Source: Neoroseomonas terrae (GTDB lineage: Bacteria; Pseudomonadota; Alphaproteobacteria; Acetobacterales; Acetobacteraceae). Taken from it: DNA of 64,000 nucleotides. Shown here in pieces: positions 55,613 through 64,000 of this stretch. The number at the start of each line of letters is the position of its first letter. The first letter of the stretch is position 1. The notes below the pieces were generated by a model. The model was not told the DNA's origin. It did not search any database and was given only the letters and a program-made list of their open reading frames with translations. A program made the translations under genes and the position numbers. The stretch is taken from positions 186,001 to 250,000 of the forward strand of contig NZ_JAAEDI010000001.1 in the NCBI RefSeq assembly GCF_018129025.1. Reading direction: 5' to 3'.

Positions 55613-56485
55613 ATGAGTGCTGCCGAGTATGAGCCGCCGAAGGTCTGGACCTGGAACAAGGCCAATGGCGGCCGCTTCGCGAACATCAACCGACCCGTCG
55701 CCGGCCCGACGCATGAGAAGGAACTGCCGGTCGGACGCCACCCGCTGCAGCTCTATTCGCTCGCCACGCCGAATGGGGTGAAGGTGACGATCATGCTCGA
55801 GGAACTGCTCGCCCTCGGCCATGCCGGCGCGGAGTACGACGCCTGGCTGATCCGCATCGGCGAGGGCGACCAGTTCGGCAGCGGCTTCGTCGCCGTCAAT
55901 CCGAACTCGAAGATTCCCGCGCTGCTCGACCGCAGCGGACCGACTCCGGTGCGGGTCTTCGAATCGGGCGCGATCCTGCTGCACCTTGCGGAGAAGTTCG
56001 GCGCCTTCCTGCCGAAAGACGGCCCAGCCCGTGCCGAGACGCTGTCCTGGCTGTTCTGGCAGATGGGCAGCGCGCCCTATCTTGGCGGCGGCTTCGGGCA
56101 TTTCTACGCCTATGCGCCGACCAAGATGGAATACCCCATCGATCGCTTTGCGATGGAAGCCAAGCGCCAGCTCGACGTGCTTGACCGGCGCCTGGCCGAG
56201 TCCGAGTTCATCGCGGGGGCCGACTACACCATCGCCGACATGGCGATCTGGCCTTGGTATGGTGGGCTGGTGAAGGGCTGGATCTACGGCGCGGCCGAAT
56301 TCCTCGACGTCCAGTCCTATTCCCACGTCCAGCGCTGGGCGGACCTCATCGCCGAACGCCCGGCAGTGAAACGCGGCCGCATGGTCAATCGCATGCAGGG
56401 CGATCCATCCGGGCAGCTTCGCGAGCGGCACGCCGCAAGCGATTTCGAGGAACGGACGCAGGATAAGCTCGATGCCGCGGACTGA
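55613..56485 (+). CDS. yghU: YghU-type glutathione-dependent disulfide-bond oxidoreductase
   Basis: The ATG at 55613 gives 290 residues that align along their length with E. coli YghU: KVWTWNKANGGRFANINRPV, LPVGRHPLQLYSLATPNGVK, WLIRIGEGDQFGSGFVAVNP, GGGFGHFYAYAPTKMEYPID and the closing ERHAASDFEERT. These proteins bind two glutathiones and reduce disulfides or organic hydroperoxides. The GGAG nine bases ahead of the ATG supports this start. It lies 110 bases after the LLM monooxygenase gene and 102 bases ahead of the second efflux operon, with operator repeats in between. Confidence 0.93.
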   Translation: MSAAEYEPPKVWTWNKANGGRFANINRPVAGPTHEKELPVGRHPLQLYSLATPNGVKVTIMLEELLALGHAGAEYDAWLIRIGEGDQFGSGFVAVNPNSKIPALLDRSGPTPVRVFESGAILLHLAEKFGAFLPKDGPARAETLSWLFWQMGSAPYLGGGFGHFYAYAPTKMEYPIDRFAMEAKRQLDVLDRRLAESEFIAGADYTIADMAIWPWYGGLVKGWIYGAAEFLDVQSYSHVQRWADLIAERPAVKRGRMVNRMQGDPSGQLRERHAASDFEERTQDKLDAAD

Positions 56486-56532
56486 GAGTTTCGTTTTGTT
56501 GCGACGCAGCAAATTCGCTTGACCGCGGATTG

Positions 56533-56573
56533 GAAACTCGTCAGTTTCGAAGCCTAAGAAACTGACGCGTTTC
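56533..56573. promoter_or_regulatory. Two tandem palindromic operators upstream of the second RND operon
   Basis: GAAACTCGTCAGTTTC (56533-56548) is a perfect GAAACT-N4-AGTTTC palindrome. GAAACTGACGCGTTTC (56558-56573) is its reverse complement with one mismatch. The two centres are 25 bases apart, about 2.5 helical turns, and end 15 bases before the adaptor ATG at 56588. Likely ligand is the TetR protein encoded at 62467-63105 in the same operon. A weak TTGACC at 56519 could be a -35 box. Confidence 0.75.
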
Positions 56574-56587
56574 CATTCGAGGTCATC

Positions 56588-57808
56588 ATGCCGGTTTTTG
56601 CCGATCGTTGGGTGCGTGGCCGCCGCGCGACCCTGCTCACGGCCGTGCTCTTCATCCTGCCGCTACTGTCTGCCTGCGATGATGGGCCGAGCCATCCGGC
56701 CCAGGCGGCGTCCGCGCCGGCGAGACCGGTCGACGTGACCGTAACGACGCTGCGCCAGCAGCCGGCGCCGGTCAGTATTGTGCTGCCGGGCCGGACCACG
56801 GCATCCCAGGTCGCGGAGGTCCGGCCCCAGGTCGGCGGCGTGCTGCGGGAGCGGCTGTTCACCGAAGGTGAGACGGTCAACGCCGGCCAGCCGCTGTTCC
56901 GGATCGATCCCGCGCCGTACCAGGCGGCGCTGGACACGGCCGAGGCGGCGCTCGCGCGCGCCCAGGCGACGGCGGGGTCCGCCGAGATCACCGTTAACCG
57001 CTATCGCCCGCTGGTGCGCGCCCGTGCCGTCAGCCAGCAGGACCTCGACACGGCGGAGGCGACGCTGCGGCAGGCTCAGGCGGACATTGCCTCGGCCGAG
57101 GCGGCAGTCGACACGGCGCGCATCAACCTCGGCTACACGGTGGTGAATTCCCCGATCGCCGGGCGGACGGGCCGTGCTTCGGTCACCGTTGGCGCGCTGG
57201 TCACTGCCAACCAGGCGAGTACGCTGGTCACCGTCACGCAGCTCAACCCGATCTACGTCGACATGACGCAGCCGAGCGCGGCCCTGCTGCGCCAGCGCCG
57301 CGACATCGCCGAAGGCGTGTTGCGCCGCGAATCGACGGACCGCGCCGCGGCTGTGCTGATTCTCGAGGACGGCACGGAATATCCGCAGCGCGGAGAGATC
57401 CAGTTCTCCGAGGTCATCGTCGACCAGGGCACCGGCTCGGTCACGCTGCGCGCCGTCTTCCCGAACCCGGACGGGCTGCTGATGCCCGGCATGTTCGTGC
57501 GCGCCCGCGTCGAGGAAGGCACGATCGACCGCGCCCTGCTGGTCCCGCAGCAGGCCGTCAGCCGCACCCCGCGTGGCGAGCCCATGGCCTATGTCGTCAA
57601 CGCCGAAGGCGTGGTGGAACAGCGCGTGCTGCAGACCAGCCGCGCCATCGGCACCAACTGGCTGGTGACGGCGGGGCTCAGCCCCGGCGACCGCGTCGTG
57701 ATGGAAGGCATCCAGCGCATCCGCCCCGGCGCGAAGGTCAACGCGACCGAAGCGCCGGCGGCGCCGGCGGCGACCGCCGCAGCCACCCCCGCCCGCACCG
57801 GCGGCTGA
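56588..57808 (+). CDS. RND efflux periplasmic adaptor lipoprotein (AcrA/MexA-like)
   Basis: The 406-residue protein has a signal peptide with a lipobox ([10 protein letters not shown], Cys31) and adaptor motifs: [40 protein letters not shown] and a hairpin with [20 protein letters not shown]. These are followed by [20 protein letters not shown] and [19 protein letters not shown]. The RxxxLxxAQAxxxxA-like hairpin tip ([18 protein letters not shown]) is the channel-contact region. It is the first gene of a complete four-gene pump operon. The C-terminus has an alanine/proline-rich tail. Confidence 0.94.
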   Translation: MPVFADRWVRGRRATLLTAVLFILPLLSACDDGPSHPAQAASAPARPVDVTVTTLRQQPAPVSIVLPGRTTASQVAEVRPQVGGVLRERLFTEGETVNAGQPLFRIDPAPYQAALDTAEAALARAQATAGSAEITVNRYRPLVRARAVSQQDLDTAEATLRQAQADIASAEAAVDTARINLGYTVVNSPIAGRTGRASVTVGALVTANQASTLVTVTQLNPIYVDMTQPSAALLRQRRDIAEGVLRRESTDRAAAVLILEDGTEYPQRGEIQFSEVIVDQGTGSVTLRAVFPNPDGLLMPGMFVRARVEEGTIDRALLVPQQAVSRTPRGEPMAYVVNAEGVVEQRVLQTSRAIGTNWLVTAGLSPGDRVVMEGIQRIRPGAKVNATEAPAAPAATAAATPARTGG

Positions 57809-57824
57809 GCCCAGGCATCCTCCC

Positions 57825-60800
57825 ATGGCCCGTTTCTTCATCGACCGCCCGGTCTTCGCCTGGGTGATCGCGATCGCGATCATGATGGCCGGCGTGATCT
57901 CGCTGCGCTCCCTGCCGGTCGCGCAATATCCCTCCATCGCGCCGCCAGCCATCTCGATCCAGGTGAGCTACCCGGGCGCTTCGGCGGAAACGGTGCAGTC
58001 CACCGTCGTGCAGGTGATCGAGCAGCAGCTTAGCGGCATCGACAACCTGCTGTACTTCTCCTCGAACGCGGCCAAGGATGGCAGCGCGACCATCACCCTG
58101 ACCTTCGCGCAGGGCACCAACCCTGACACCGCGCAGGTGCAGGTGCAGAACAAGGTGCAGCTTGCCGTGCCGCGCCTGCCGCTGACCGTCCAGCAGCAGG
58201 GCATCCGCGTCCAGAAGGCCACCAACAACTTCCTGCTGGTGGTGGGCTTCGTCTCCACCGACGGGCGGATGACCAATTCCGATATCTCGGACTTCGTCGT
58301 CACCAACGTGCAGGATCCGGTCAGCCGTACGCCGGGCGTCGGCGACTACCAGGTGTTCGGCTCGCAGTACGCGATGCGCATCTGGCTGGATCCGGCGAAG
58401 CTCGTCACTTACCAGCTTACCCCGGGCGACGTCGCCAACGCGATCCGCGCGCAGAATGTGCAGATTGCGAGCGGCGAGATGGGCGCGCTGCCCTCGGTGC
58501 AGGGCCAGCAGCTCAACGCCACTGTCATCGGCCCGTCCTACCTGACGACGCCGGAGGCCTTCGGCGCCATCCTGTTGCGCGTGCAGCAGGATGGGTCGCA
58601 GGTCCGGCTGCGCGATGTCGCGCGGGTCGAGATCGGCAACGAGAACTACGCCTTCAGCACGCTGTACAACGGCCAGCCGGCCGCGGGCATCGGCATCCGG
58701 CTCGCCTCGGGCGCCAACGCGCTCGACGCGGCCAACGCGGTGCGCGCCACCATCGACAATGTCCGTCCGTTGCTGCCCCCGGGGCTCGAGGTGGTCTATC
58801 CCTACGACACGACGCCCTTCGTGCGCCTGTCGATTGAAAGCGTGGTGCACACTCTGATCGAGGCGATCGTCCTCGTCTTCTTCGTCATGCTGCTGTTCCT
58901 GCAGAACCTCCGCGCAACGCTGATCCCGACGATCGCCGTGCCGGTGGTCCTGCTGGGCACCTTTGCGGTGCTGCAGGCGGCGGGATTCACGATCAACACG
59001 CTGACGATGTTCGGTTTGGTGCTGGCGATCGGCCTGCTGGTCGACGACGCCATCGTCGTCGTCGAGAACGTCGAGCGCGTGATGGCCGAGGAGCACCTCT
59101 CGCCCCTCGAAGCCACGCGCAAGTCGATGGACCAGATCACCGGTGCGCTCATCGGCATCGGCATGGTCCTGTCCGCCGTGTTCCTGCCCATGGCGTTCTT
59201 CGGCGGATCGACGGGCGTCATCTACCGGCAGTTCTCGATCACCATTGCCACGGCCATGGCGCTGTCGGTCTTCACGGCGATCTTCTTCACCCCGGCGCTC
59301 TGCGCGACGCTGCTGAAGCCGCACAAGCCGGATCAGGGCAAGAAGGGCTTCGCCGGCTGGTTCAACCGGAACTTCGACCGCCTGAACAACCGCTACACTG
59401 GCTTCGTGAAGGGCAGCCTCCGTCGCCCAGTGCGAATGTTGCTCATCTACGGACTGCTGCTCGGCGCCCTCGTCACCGGCTTCCTTCGCCTGCCGGGCGG
59501 CTTCCTGCCGGATGAGGATCAGGGCATCGCCTTCGTCCAGGTGATCGCCCCGCCGGGCGCGACCTCCGACCGCACCCAGCGCGCACTTGAGGAGGTCCGC
59601 AACTATCTGCTGCAGGAGGAAGGCGAGACCGTTGCCTCGGTCTTCACCATCAATGGCTTCAACTTCAGCGGCCGTGGCCAGAATGCCGGCATGGCTTTCG
59701 TGCGCCTGCGCGACTGGTCCGAGCGGCCCGATGCCGCGCATCGCGTGCAGGCGCTGACCGGGCGCATCATGGCCCGCTTTGCCGGCTACCGCGACGCCAT
59801 GATCTTCGGCTTTGCGCCGCCCGCCATCACCGAGCTTGGCAATGCGACAGGCTTCACCTTCCAGCTGCTCGACCAGGGCGGGCGCGGCCATGCGGCGCTG
59901 ATGGCGGCGCGCGACCAGTTGCTCGGTCTTGCCGCGCAGAGCCCCATCCTGGCGGCGGTGCGCCCGAATGGGCTGAACGATGAGGCGCAGTTCCGCCTGA
60001 TCGTCGACTGGGAACGCGCGAGTGCCCTCGGCCTGTCGGTGAGCGACATCAACACGACCCTCGCCACCGCCTGGGGCGCGACCTACGTCAACGACTTCAT
60101 GGACCGCGGCCGTGTGAAGCGCGTCTATCTGCAGGGCCAGGCGGATTCACGCATGCTGCCCGGCGACCTGGACCGTTGGTTCGTGCGCAACGCGCAAGGT
60201 CAGATGGTGCCGTTCTCCGCCTTCGGGCGCACGGAATGGATCCATGGTTCGCCGCGCCTCGAACGCTTCAACGGTATCGCTTCCCGCGAGATCGCCGGCG
60301 CGCCCGCGCCCGGCCACACGACGGGTGAAGCAATGGCGGAGATGGAACGGCTGGTGGCCCAGCTGCCGCCCGGCTTCGGCCATACCTGGTCGGGCCTGTC
60401 CTACGAGGAACGGCAGGCCTCCGGCCAGGCGGGCGCGCTCTACATGATCTCGCTGCTCGTGGTCTTCCTCTGCCTTGCGGCGCTGTACGAGAGCTGGTCG
60501 ATCCCGGCATCGGTGATGATGGTGGTACCGCTCGGCGTCCTCGGCGCGGTCGCGGCATCCATCGCGCGCGGCCTGTCGAACGACGTGTATTTCCAGGTGG
60601 GCCTGCTGACGACGATCGGCCTGTCTGCCAAGAACGCGATCCTGATCGTCGAGTTCGCCAAGGAGAACTTCGACCGAGGGATGGAACTCGTCGACGCGGC
60701 GGCGGACGCGGCGCGTCAGCGTCTGCGCCCGATCATCATGACGTCGCTGGCCTTCGGGCTCGGCGTCGTGCCGCTGGCCATCGCGAGCGGTGCCGGCGCG

Positions 60801-60983
60801 GGCGGCCAGAACGCTATCGGCATCGGCGTGCTGGGCGGCGTCGCGGCCGGCACGGTGCTGGCCATCACCTTTGTCCCGCTGTTCTTCCTGGTGGTGCTGC
60901 GCCTGTTCCGTACGCGGCGCAGGCCGCCCGCCTCCCACAACCCGGCCCCGGCCTCGGTCCACCAGCCGCAGGCGGGAGAGTGA
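57825..60983 (+). CDS. RND multidrug efflux permease (AcrB/MexB-like)
   Basis: The 1052-residue pump has the family start [20 protein letters not shown] and [20 protein letters not shown]. The helix-4 aspartate pair is in [38 protein letters not shown] and [19 protein letters not shown] are also present. It lies 16 bases after the adaptor gene and overlaps the outer-membrane gene region by GTGA. It exports amphiphilic compounds with proton-motive force. The specific substrates are unknown. With the adaptor, channel and TetR gene it forms a complete operon. Confidence 0.95.
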   Translation: MARFFIDRPVFAWVIAIAIMMAGVISLRSLPVAQYPSIAPPAISIQVSYPGASAETVQSTVVQVIEQQLSGIDNLLYFSSNAAKDGSATITLTFAQGTNPDTAQVQVQNKVQLAVPRLPLTVQQQGIRVQKATNNFLLVVGFVSTDGRMTNSDISDFVVTNVQDPVSRTPGVGDYQVFGSQYAMRIWLDPAKLVTYQLTPGDVANAIRAQNVQIASGEMGALPSVQGQQLNATVIGPSYLTTPEAFGAILLRVQQDGSQVRLRDVARVEIGNENYAFSTLYNGQPAAGIGIRLASGANALDAANAVRATIDNVRPLLPPGLEVVYPYDTTPFVRLSIESVVHTLIEAIVLVFFVMLLFLQNLRATLIPTIAVPVVLLGTFAVLQAAGFTINTLTMFGLVLAIGLLVDDAIVVVENVERVMAEEHLSPLEATRKSMDQITGALIGIGMVLSAVFLPMAFFGGSTGVIYRQFSITIATAMALSVFTAIFFTPALCATLLKPHKPDQGKKGFAGWFNRNFDRLNNRYTGFVKGSLRRPVRMLLIYGLLLGALVTGFLRLPGGFLPDEDQGIAFVQVIAPPGATSDRTQRALEEVRNYLLQEEGETVASVFTINGFNFSGRGQNAGMAFVRLRDWSERPDAAHRVQALTGRIMARFAGYRDAMIFGFAPPAITELGNATGFTFQLLDQGGRGHAALMAARDQLLGLAAQSPILAAVRPNGLNDEAQFRLIVDWERASALGLSVSDINTTLATAWGATYVNDFMDRGRVKRVYLQGQADSRMLPGDLDRWFVRNAQGQMVPFSAFGRTEWIHGSPRLERFNGIASREIAGAPAPGHTTGEAMAEMERLVAQLPPGFGHTWSGLSYEERQASGQAGALYMISLLVVFLCLAALYESWSIPASVMMVVPLGVLGAVAASIARGLSNDVYFQVGLLTTIGLSAKNAILIVEFAKENFDRGMELVDAAADAARQRLRPIIMTSLAFGLGVVPLAIASGAGAGGQNAIGIGVLGGVAAGTVLAITFVPLFFLVVLRLFRTRRRPPASHNPAPASVHQPQAGE

Positions 60984-60985
60984 CC

Positions 60986-62470
60986 ATGACGCGATTACCC
61001 GCCCTTTCGTTCGCCGCGCTTTTGCTCGCCGGGTGCAGCCTGATCCCCGACCGACCCTCGACCGACCCGACGGTGCAGGCCGCCTGGCCGGAGGGCCCGG
61101 CCTATCGCGCCACCGCTGCGCCGCAGTCGGCGCCGATCGACGCAACGCTGGAAGCAGACGCCATCGGCTGGCGTGACGTCTTCACTGACCAGCGCCTGCA
61201 GCGCGCCATCGAGACGGCGATTGCGAACAACCGCGATCTGCGCATTGCGGTTCTGAACGTCTCGCTGGCCGAGGCCCAGTATCGCGTTCAGCATGGCGAG
61301 CTTTTTCCGAATGTCGGGGCCAGCGCCGATCTCAGCGCCTCGCGCTCGCCGCTCGGCGTCGTCGGCTCCGGCGCGCCCGCCAACGGCACGGCCGGCGTGA
61401 CGCGTCGGATCTGGGGCGCCGGCGTCGGCATCAGCACTTATGAGATCGACCTTTTCGGCCGGGTGCAAAGCCTTAGCGAGGCGGCGTTCCAGCGCTATCT
61501 TGGTTATGCCGAGACGCGACGGGCGGCGCAGATCAGCCTGATCGGACAGGTCGCCGAGGCATGGCTTGCCATCGCCGCGGACCAGGAGGCGATCGACCTC
61601 ACCCGCCGGACGCTGGCGAACCAGCAGGAAGCCTTCGCCATCACCCGCGCCGCCTATCAGGGCGGCACGGCGACTGAGCTCGCGCTGCGCCAGGCGCAGA
61701 CCTCGGTCGAGACGGCGCGTGCCAGCCTCGAACGCTATACGCGGTTCAAGGCGCAGAACGAGAATGGGCTGGCGTTGCTGCTCGGCCGGCCAGTGCCGCA
61801 GGACATGCTGCCGAGTTCATTGTCCGATCTTGGACGCCCGGTGTCGGATGTGCCGGCGGGCGTCTCCTCTGCCATCCTGCTCCGCCGGCCGGACGTGCTG
61901 GCGGCCGAGCGCAACCTGGTTGCCGCCAATGCGGAGATCGGCGCAGCGCGTGCCGCGTTCTTTCCGAGCATCACGCTGACGGCAAGCGCCGGCACGGCGA
62001 GCGCCAGCCTGTCCAACCTGTTCGGCGCCGGCAGTGGCACCTGGAGTTTTGCTCCCCAGATCAACCTGCCAATCTTTACCGGCGGTACGCTGCAGGGCAG
62101 CCTGGATGCGGCGAAGATCCGAACCGACATCCAGGTCGCGACCTATGAGCGGGCGGTGCAGACGGCCTTTCGGGAGGTGGCCGATTCGCTCGCCGCCCGC
62201 GGGACCTTCGACCGTCAGATCGCGGCGCAGCGCGCCCTGGTCGGCGCCTATCAGGGCGCCTATGGCGTCGCCCTGACACGCTTCCGCAGCGGGCTGGACA
62301 ACTATCAGGCCGCGCTCGATGCCCAGCGCCAGCTCTTCACCGCGCAGCAGGAACTGATCGCCCAGGAATTGCTTCGCCAGCAGAACCGCGTTTCGCTGTA
62401 TCGTGCCCTCGGGGGCGGTTGGCAGGAACGGAGCGGTCAGATGGCGCAGACGCGTCCGGCGGCACCATGA
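60986..62470 (+). CDS. Outer-membrane efflux channel lipoprotein (NodT/OprM type)
   Basis: I chose the ATG at 60986 (GGGAGAG five bases ahead); a GTG at 60980 overlaps the pump stop and would add two residues. The 494-residue protein has a lipobox ([10 protein letters not shown], Cys17), the OMF repeats [20 protein letters not shown] and [18 protein letters not shown], plus [20 protein letters not shown] and [20 protein letters not shown]. It forms the trimeric duct for the RND pump. The stop overlaps the TetR start by 4 bases. Confidence 0.94.
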   Translation: MTRLPALSFAALLLAGCSLIPDRPSTDPTVQAAWPEGPAYRATAAPQSAPIDATLEADAIGWRDVFTDQRLQRAIETAIANNRDLRIAVLNVSLAEAQYRVQHGELFPNVGASADLSASRSPLGVVGSGAPANGTAGVTRRIWGAGVGISTYEIDLFGRVQSLSEAAFQRYLGYAETRRAAQISLIGQVAEAWLAIAADQEAIDLTRRTLANQQEAFAITRAAYQGGTATELALRQAQTSVETARASLERYTRFKAQNENGLALLLGRPVPQDMLPSSLSDLGRPVSDVPAGVSSAILLRRPDVLAAERNLVAANAEIGAARAAFFPSITLTASAGTASASLSNLFGAGSGTWSFAPQINLPIFTGGTLQGSLDAAKIRTDIQVATYERAVQTAFREVADSLAARGTFDRQIAAQRALVGAYQGAYGVALTRFRSGLDNYQAALDAQRQLFTAQQELIAQELLRQQNRVSLYRALGGGWQERSGQMAQTRPAAP

Positions 62471-63105
62471 GCATCGCGACAGAGGCGCCGCCGCGGCGCC
62501 GCCTCGGCGAGGCGGATCGCCTGCGCCTGCTGCGCGAGGCAGCCGAGGACGTCTTCCTGCGTGACGGTTATGCTGCCGCCCGGATGGACGATGTTGCCGC
62601 ACTGGCCGGCATGTCGAAGCGCACGCTGTATCAGCACTTCCCATCGAAGGCAGAGCTGTTCGGGGCAGTCATGAAGGACTGCTTCGGTCCTGTCGCAATC
62701 GATCCCGCGCTGGAAAGCGAACCGGAACTCGCGGCGGCGCTGTGCGGGATGCTGGTCGCGCTGACGCACCACATCTTCGAACCGCGGCAGGTCGCGATCC
62801 TCCGCCTGGTCATCGGCGAAGTGAAGCGATCACCGGAACTCGCGGACGCCTTCAACCGTGCCGTGCTCGATAAGGGGGCGAATGCGTTGGAACGCCGCTT
62901 GGCCGCCGAGGTCGCGAAAGGCCGACTTTCTCTCACCGATCCGGTCGAAGGCGCGCACATGCTGTTCGGCATGGCAATCGGCGCGGCCCACATGTTCTTG
63001 CTGCTCGGCCTGCAAGGGCCGCCAACCGAGGCGGAGATGCATCGGTTGACGCGCGATGCGGTCGACGTGTTCCTGCGCGGGGCGCTGCGGTCGGCCGACG
63101 GCTAG
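62467..63105 (+). CDS. TetR family regulator of the RND operon
   Basis: The ATG at 62467 overlaps the channel-gene stop by 4 bases, giving 212 residues. The helix-turn-helix is [40 protein letters not shown] and [10 protein letters not shown]. The C-terminal part ([18 protein letters not shown]) matches the AcrR/AefR-type ligand domain. As the last gene of the operon it would be autoregulated through the paired GAAACT palindromes upstream of the adaptor gene. This is inferred from position, not shown. Confidence 0.93.
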   Translation: MSIATEAPPRRRLGEADRLRLLREAAEDVFLRDGYAAARMDDVAALAGMSKRTLYQHFPSKAELFGAVMKDCFGPVAIDPALESEPELAAALCGMLVALTHHIFEPRQVAILRLVIGEVKRSPELADAFNRAVLDKGANALERRLAAEVAKGRLSLTDPVEGAHMLFGMAIGAAHMFLLLGLQGPPTEAEMHRLTRDAVDVFLRGALRSADG

Positions 63106-63106
63106 G

Positions 63107-63625
63107 CTATCCGCAGGCGGCGCAGGTCATGAGGCCGCGCTGCTCGCGCGCCGACTCCACGACGTAGCCGCAACGCAAACAGTTCATGCCGTCATCGGCG
63201 GTGTCAAACGGGTCGGCGACGCGCCGCACTGCTGCGGGCCGGCCGCGCTTCCGGGCCATGGGGGCGGGGCGCGGCGGCTCGGGAGGCGAGGGCTCGGGTT
63301 CCACCGGCGCGGGTTCCCACATCGGCATGATATGCGCGACCGGTTCGGCCGGCCCGGTTTGGATCGGCTCGGCCGGCAACGGCAAAGGCGGCGTGGCCGA
63401 CCGGGCCGGGAAGCCGTGTTCCCAGGTTTCCGAGTGGCTGCCGTATCCTGGCCGGCGAACGGGAGCGCGTCCCGGCGGGGCGTCGCCTGCGCGCACATGC
63501 ACCACCTCGACGACCCGTCGGCCGGCCGAGCCGTCCTTGCGTGGAATGGTCAGCAATTCACGCCTGTCGCCCGACGAAGGCTTCGTTGGGCCGAGGCGCG
63601 AAAACACGTAGTCCTTGTCTGACAT
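63107..63625 (-). CDS. Hypothetical proline-rich protein with AT-hook-like segment and zinc ribbon
   Basis: The 172-residue protein starts MSDKDYVFSRLGPTKPSSGD and then has a long low-complexity proline/glutamate-rich middle (EPAPVEPEPSPPEPPRPAP). It has a basic KRGRPAAVRR segment like an AT-hook, and a C-terminal CLRCGY...TCAACG zinc-ribbon pattern. I do not recognise the family. There is no signal peptide. The gene is convergent with the TetR gene with a 1-base gap. The presence of nucleic-acid-binding-like motifs is suggestive only. Confidence 0.65.
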   Translation of the reverse strand: MSDKDYVFSRLGPTKPSSGDRRELLTIPRKDGSAGRRVVEVVHVRAGDAPPGRAPVRRPGYGSHSETWEHGFPARSATPPLPLPAEPIQTGPAEPVAHIMPMWEPAPVEPEPSPPEPPRPAPMARKRGRPAAVRRVADPFDTADDGMNCLRCGYVVESAREQRGLMTCAACG

Positions 63626-63833
63626 TGGCTCTCATGCATTGCGCAGCATCGCGGGGCGATGCGCGGCGTATCGGGAAAGCGGGTCTTGAGCGAAGTTGGT
63701 GCGGGCGTAGGCCGCAACAATCCGAACGTCGAGTATTGGCAGGCGGTTGCCAGTAAATTCAGCGTCAGGTCAATAGAGCGCGCAACGATAACCCCGCCGC
63801 GCTGGCCCGCAGCCGCCGAAGGGAGAAGGCAGG
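63626..63833. other. Intergenic region between the zinc-ribbon gene and the right-edge gene
   Basis: This 208-base gap is between divergent genes. It holds a short hairpin (GCATCG 63646-63651 and CGATGC 63657-63662, CGGGG loop). It also holds a weak promoter-like pair, TTGCCA (63747-63752) and TCAATA (63770-63775), 17 bases apart, pointing at the exported protein gene. I see no repeat copy or RNA gene. Confidence 0.35.
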
Positions 63834-64000
63834 ATGCATCTCGATCGGCGTCTGCTGCTGAGCGGCCTTGCGGCGCTCGCCGCTTGCCGAACCGGTGACG
63901 CTTACGGGCCCGAAGCAAGCACGGCGGGCCGGGCGCTCACGCGGTTGGTGTCGAGCTACCCCGACCACCTCGTGAGGGTTGAGAGCGATTCGCTCGTCTG
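63834..64000 (+). CDS. Exported or lipoprotein gene, cut by the window edge
   Basis: Fifty-five codons are visible from the ATG at 63834, which has GGGAGAAGG upstream. A basic start MHLDRRLLLSGLAALAAC fits a signal peptide, with LAAC as a good lipobox and the cysteine at residue 18. The following RALTRLVSSYPDHLVRVESD recalls the start of some alphaproteobacterial secreted M15-peptidase-like proteins. This is only a weak impression from a short segment. Confidence 0.7.
   Translation, partial: MHLDRRLLLSGLAALAACRTGDAYGPEASTAGRALTRLVSSYPDHLVRVESDSLV

Overview
The window is a contiguous, very GC-rich piece of a bacterial chromosome, densely packed with genes that mostly have clear homologues. 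Several features point to an alphaproteobacterium, probably order Rhodospirillales and perhaps an Acetobacteraceae/Roseomonas-type organism. These are a LexA box of the GTTC-N7-GTTC type in front of an imuA-imuB-dnaE2 cassette, the Tim44-like/MltA pair, a mitochondrial-type SdhE-partner protein (SDHAF4/DUF1674), a CHCC zinc-finger protein, and DUF2237, DUF1194 and DUF3775 proteins. The taxonomic placement is inference. I saw no rRNA, tRNA, CRISPR array, integrase, transposase or phage gene, so the window reads as chromosomal core plus metabolic accessory genes.

Layout. 1-2.6 kb: a TRAP-type solute-binding protein next to a membrane histidine kinase that runs off the left edge. 2.8-3.5 kb: a glycerophosphodiester phosphodiesterase. 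3.6-16.8 kb: one ten-gene operon with a branched-chain-amino-acid-type ABC importer (livG, livH, livM, binding protein, livF), two AMP-forming acyl-CoA synthetases, isovaleryl-CoA dehydrogenase and both subunits of 3-methylcrotonyl-CoA carboxylase. This looks like an uptake, activation and oxidation route for leucine-derived or other branched acids. 16.8-23 kb: a small unknown protein with a Fur-like site, then the SOS mutasome dnaE2-imuB-imuA with its LexA box. 23.1-24.8 kb: cysK-cysE. 25-32 kb: a mostly minus-strand series with DUF1194, DUF3775, an aldo/keto reductase, a WD40-like protein, a COG0523 GTPase with a degenerate receiver protein, and an omega-amino-acid aminotransferase. Inside it lies a large inverted repeat. 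32-37 kb: an antiporter, a glutathione transferase and VOC pair, an FkbM methyltransferase that starts in another copy of the repeat, and an epimerase-TetR pair. 37.5-42 kb: cell envelope and protein quality control (MltA, Tim44-like, histidine phosphatase, HtpX, SDHAF4-like, DUF2237). 42-49 kb: a hybrid histidine kinase and a zinc-finger/polA/MFS operon. 49-63 kb: two RND efflux systems with their TetR regulators and operator-like inverted repeats, separated by a flavin monooxygenase and a YghU-type glutathione enzyme. 63-64 kb: a proline-rich zinc-ribbon protein and the start of an exported protein cut by the window edge.

Genes are packed into operons with many 4-base ATGA/GTGA overlaps, so start codons can often be placed firmly. 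Very long open frames lie antisense to most genes because of the GC bias. I treated these as shadows.

The least explained items are a dispersed ~40-80 bp repeat (28.6-28.8 kb inverted pair, 35.0 kb), the phosphorylation-dead receiver coupled to a metal-chaperone GTPase, the binding-protein/kinase pair without a transporter, and the small CPFC protein under a Fur-like box.
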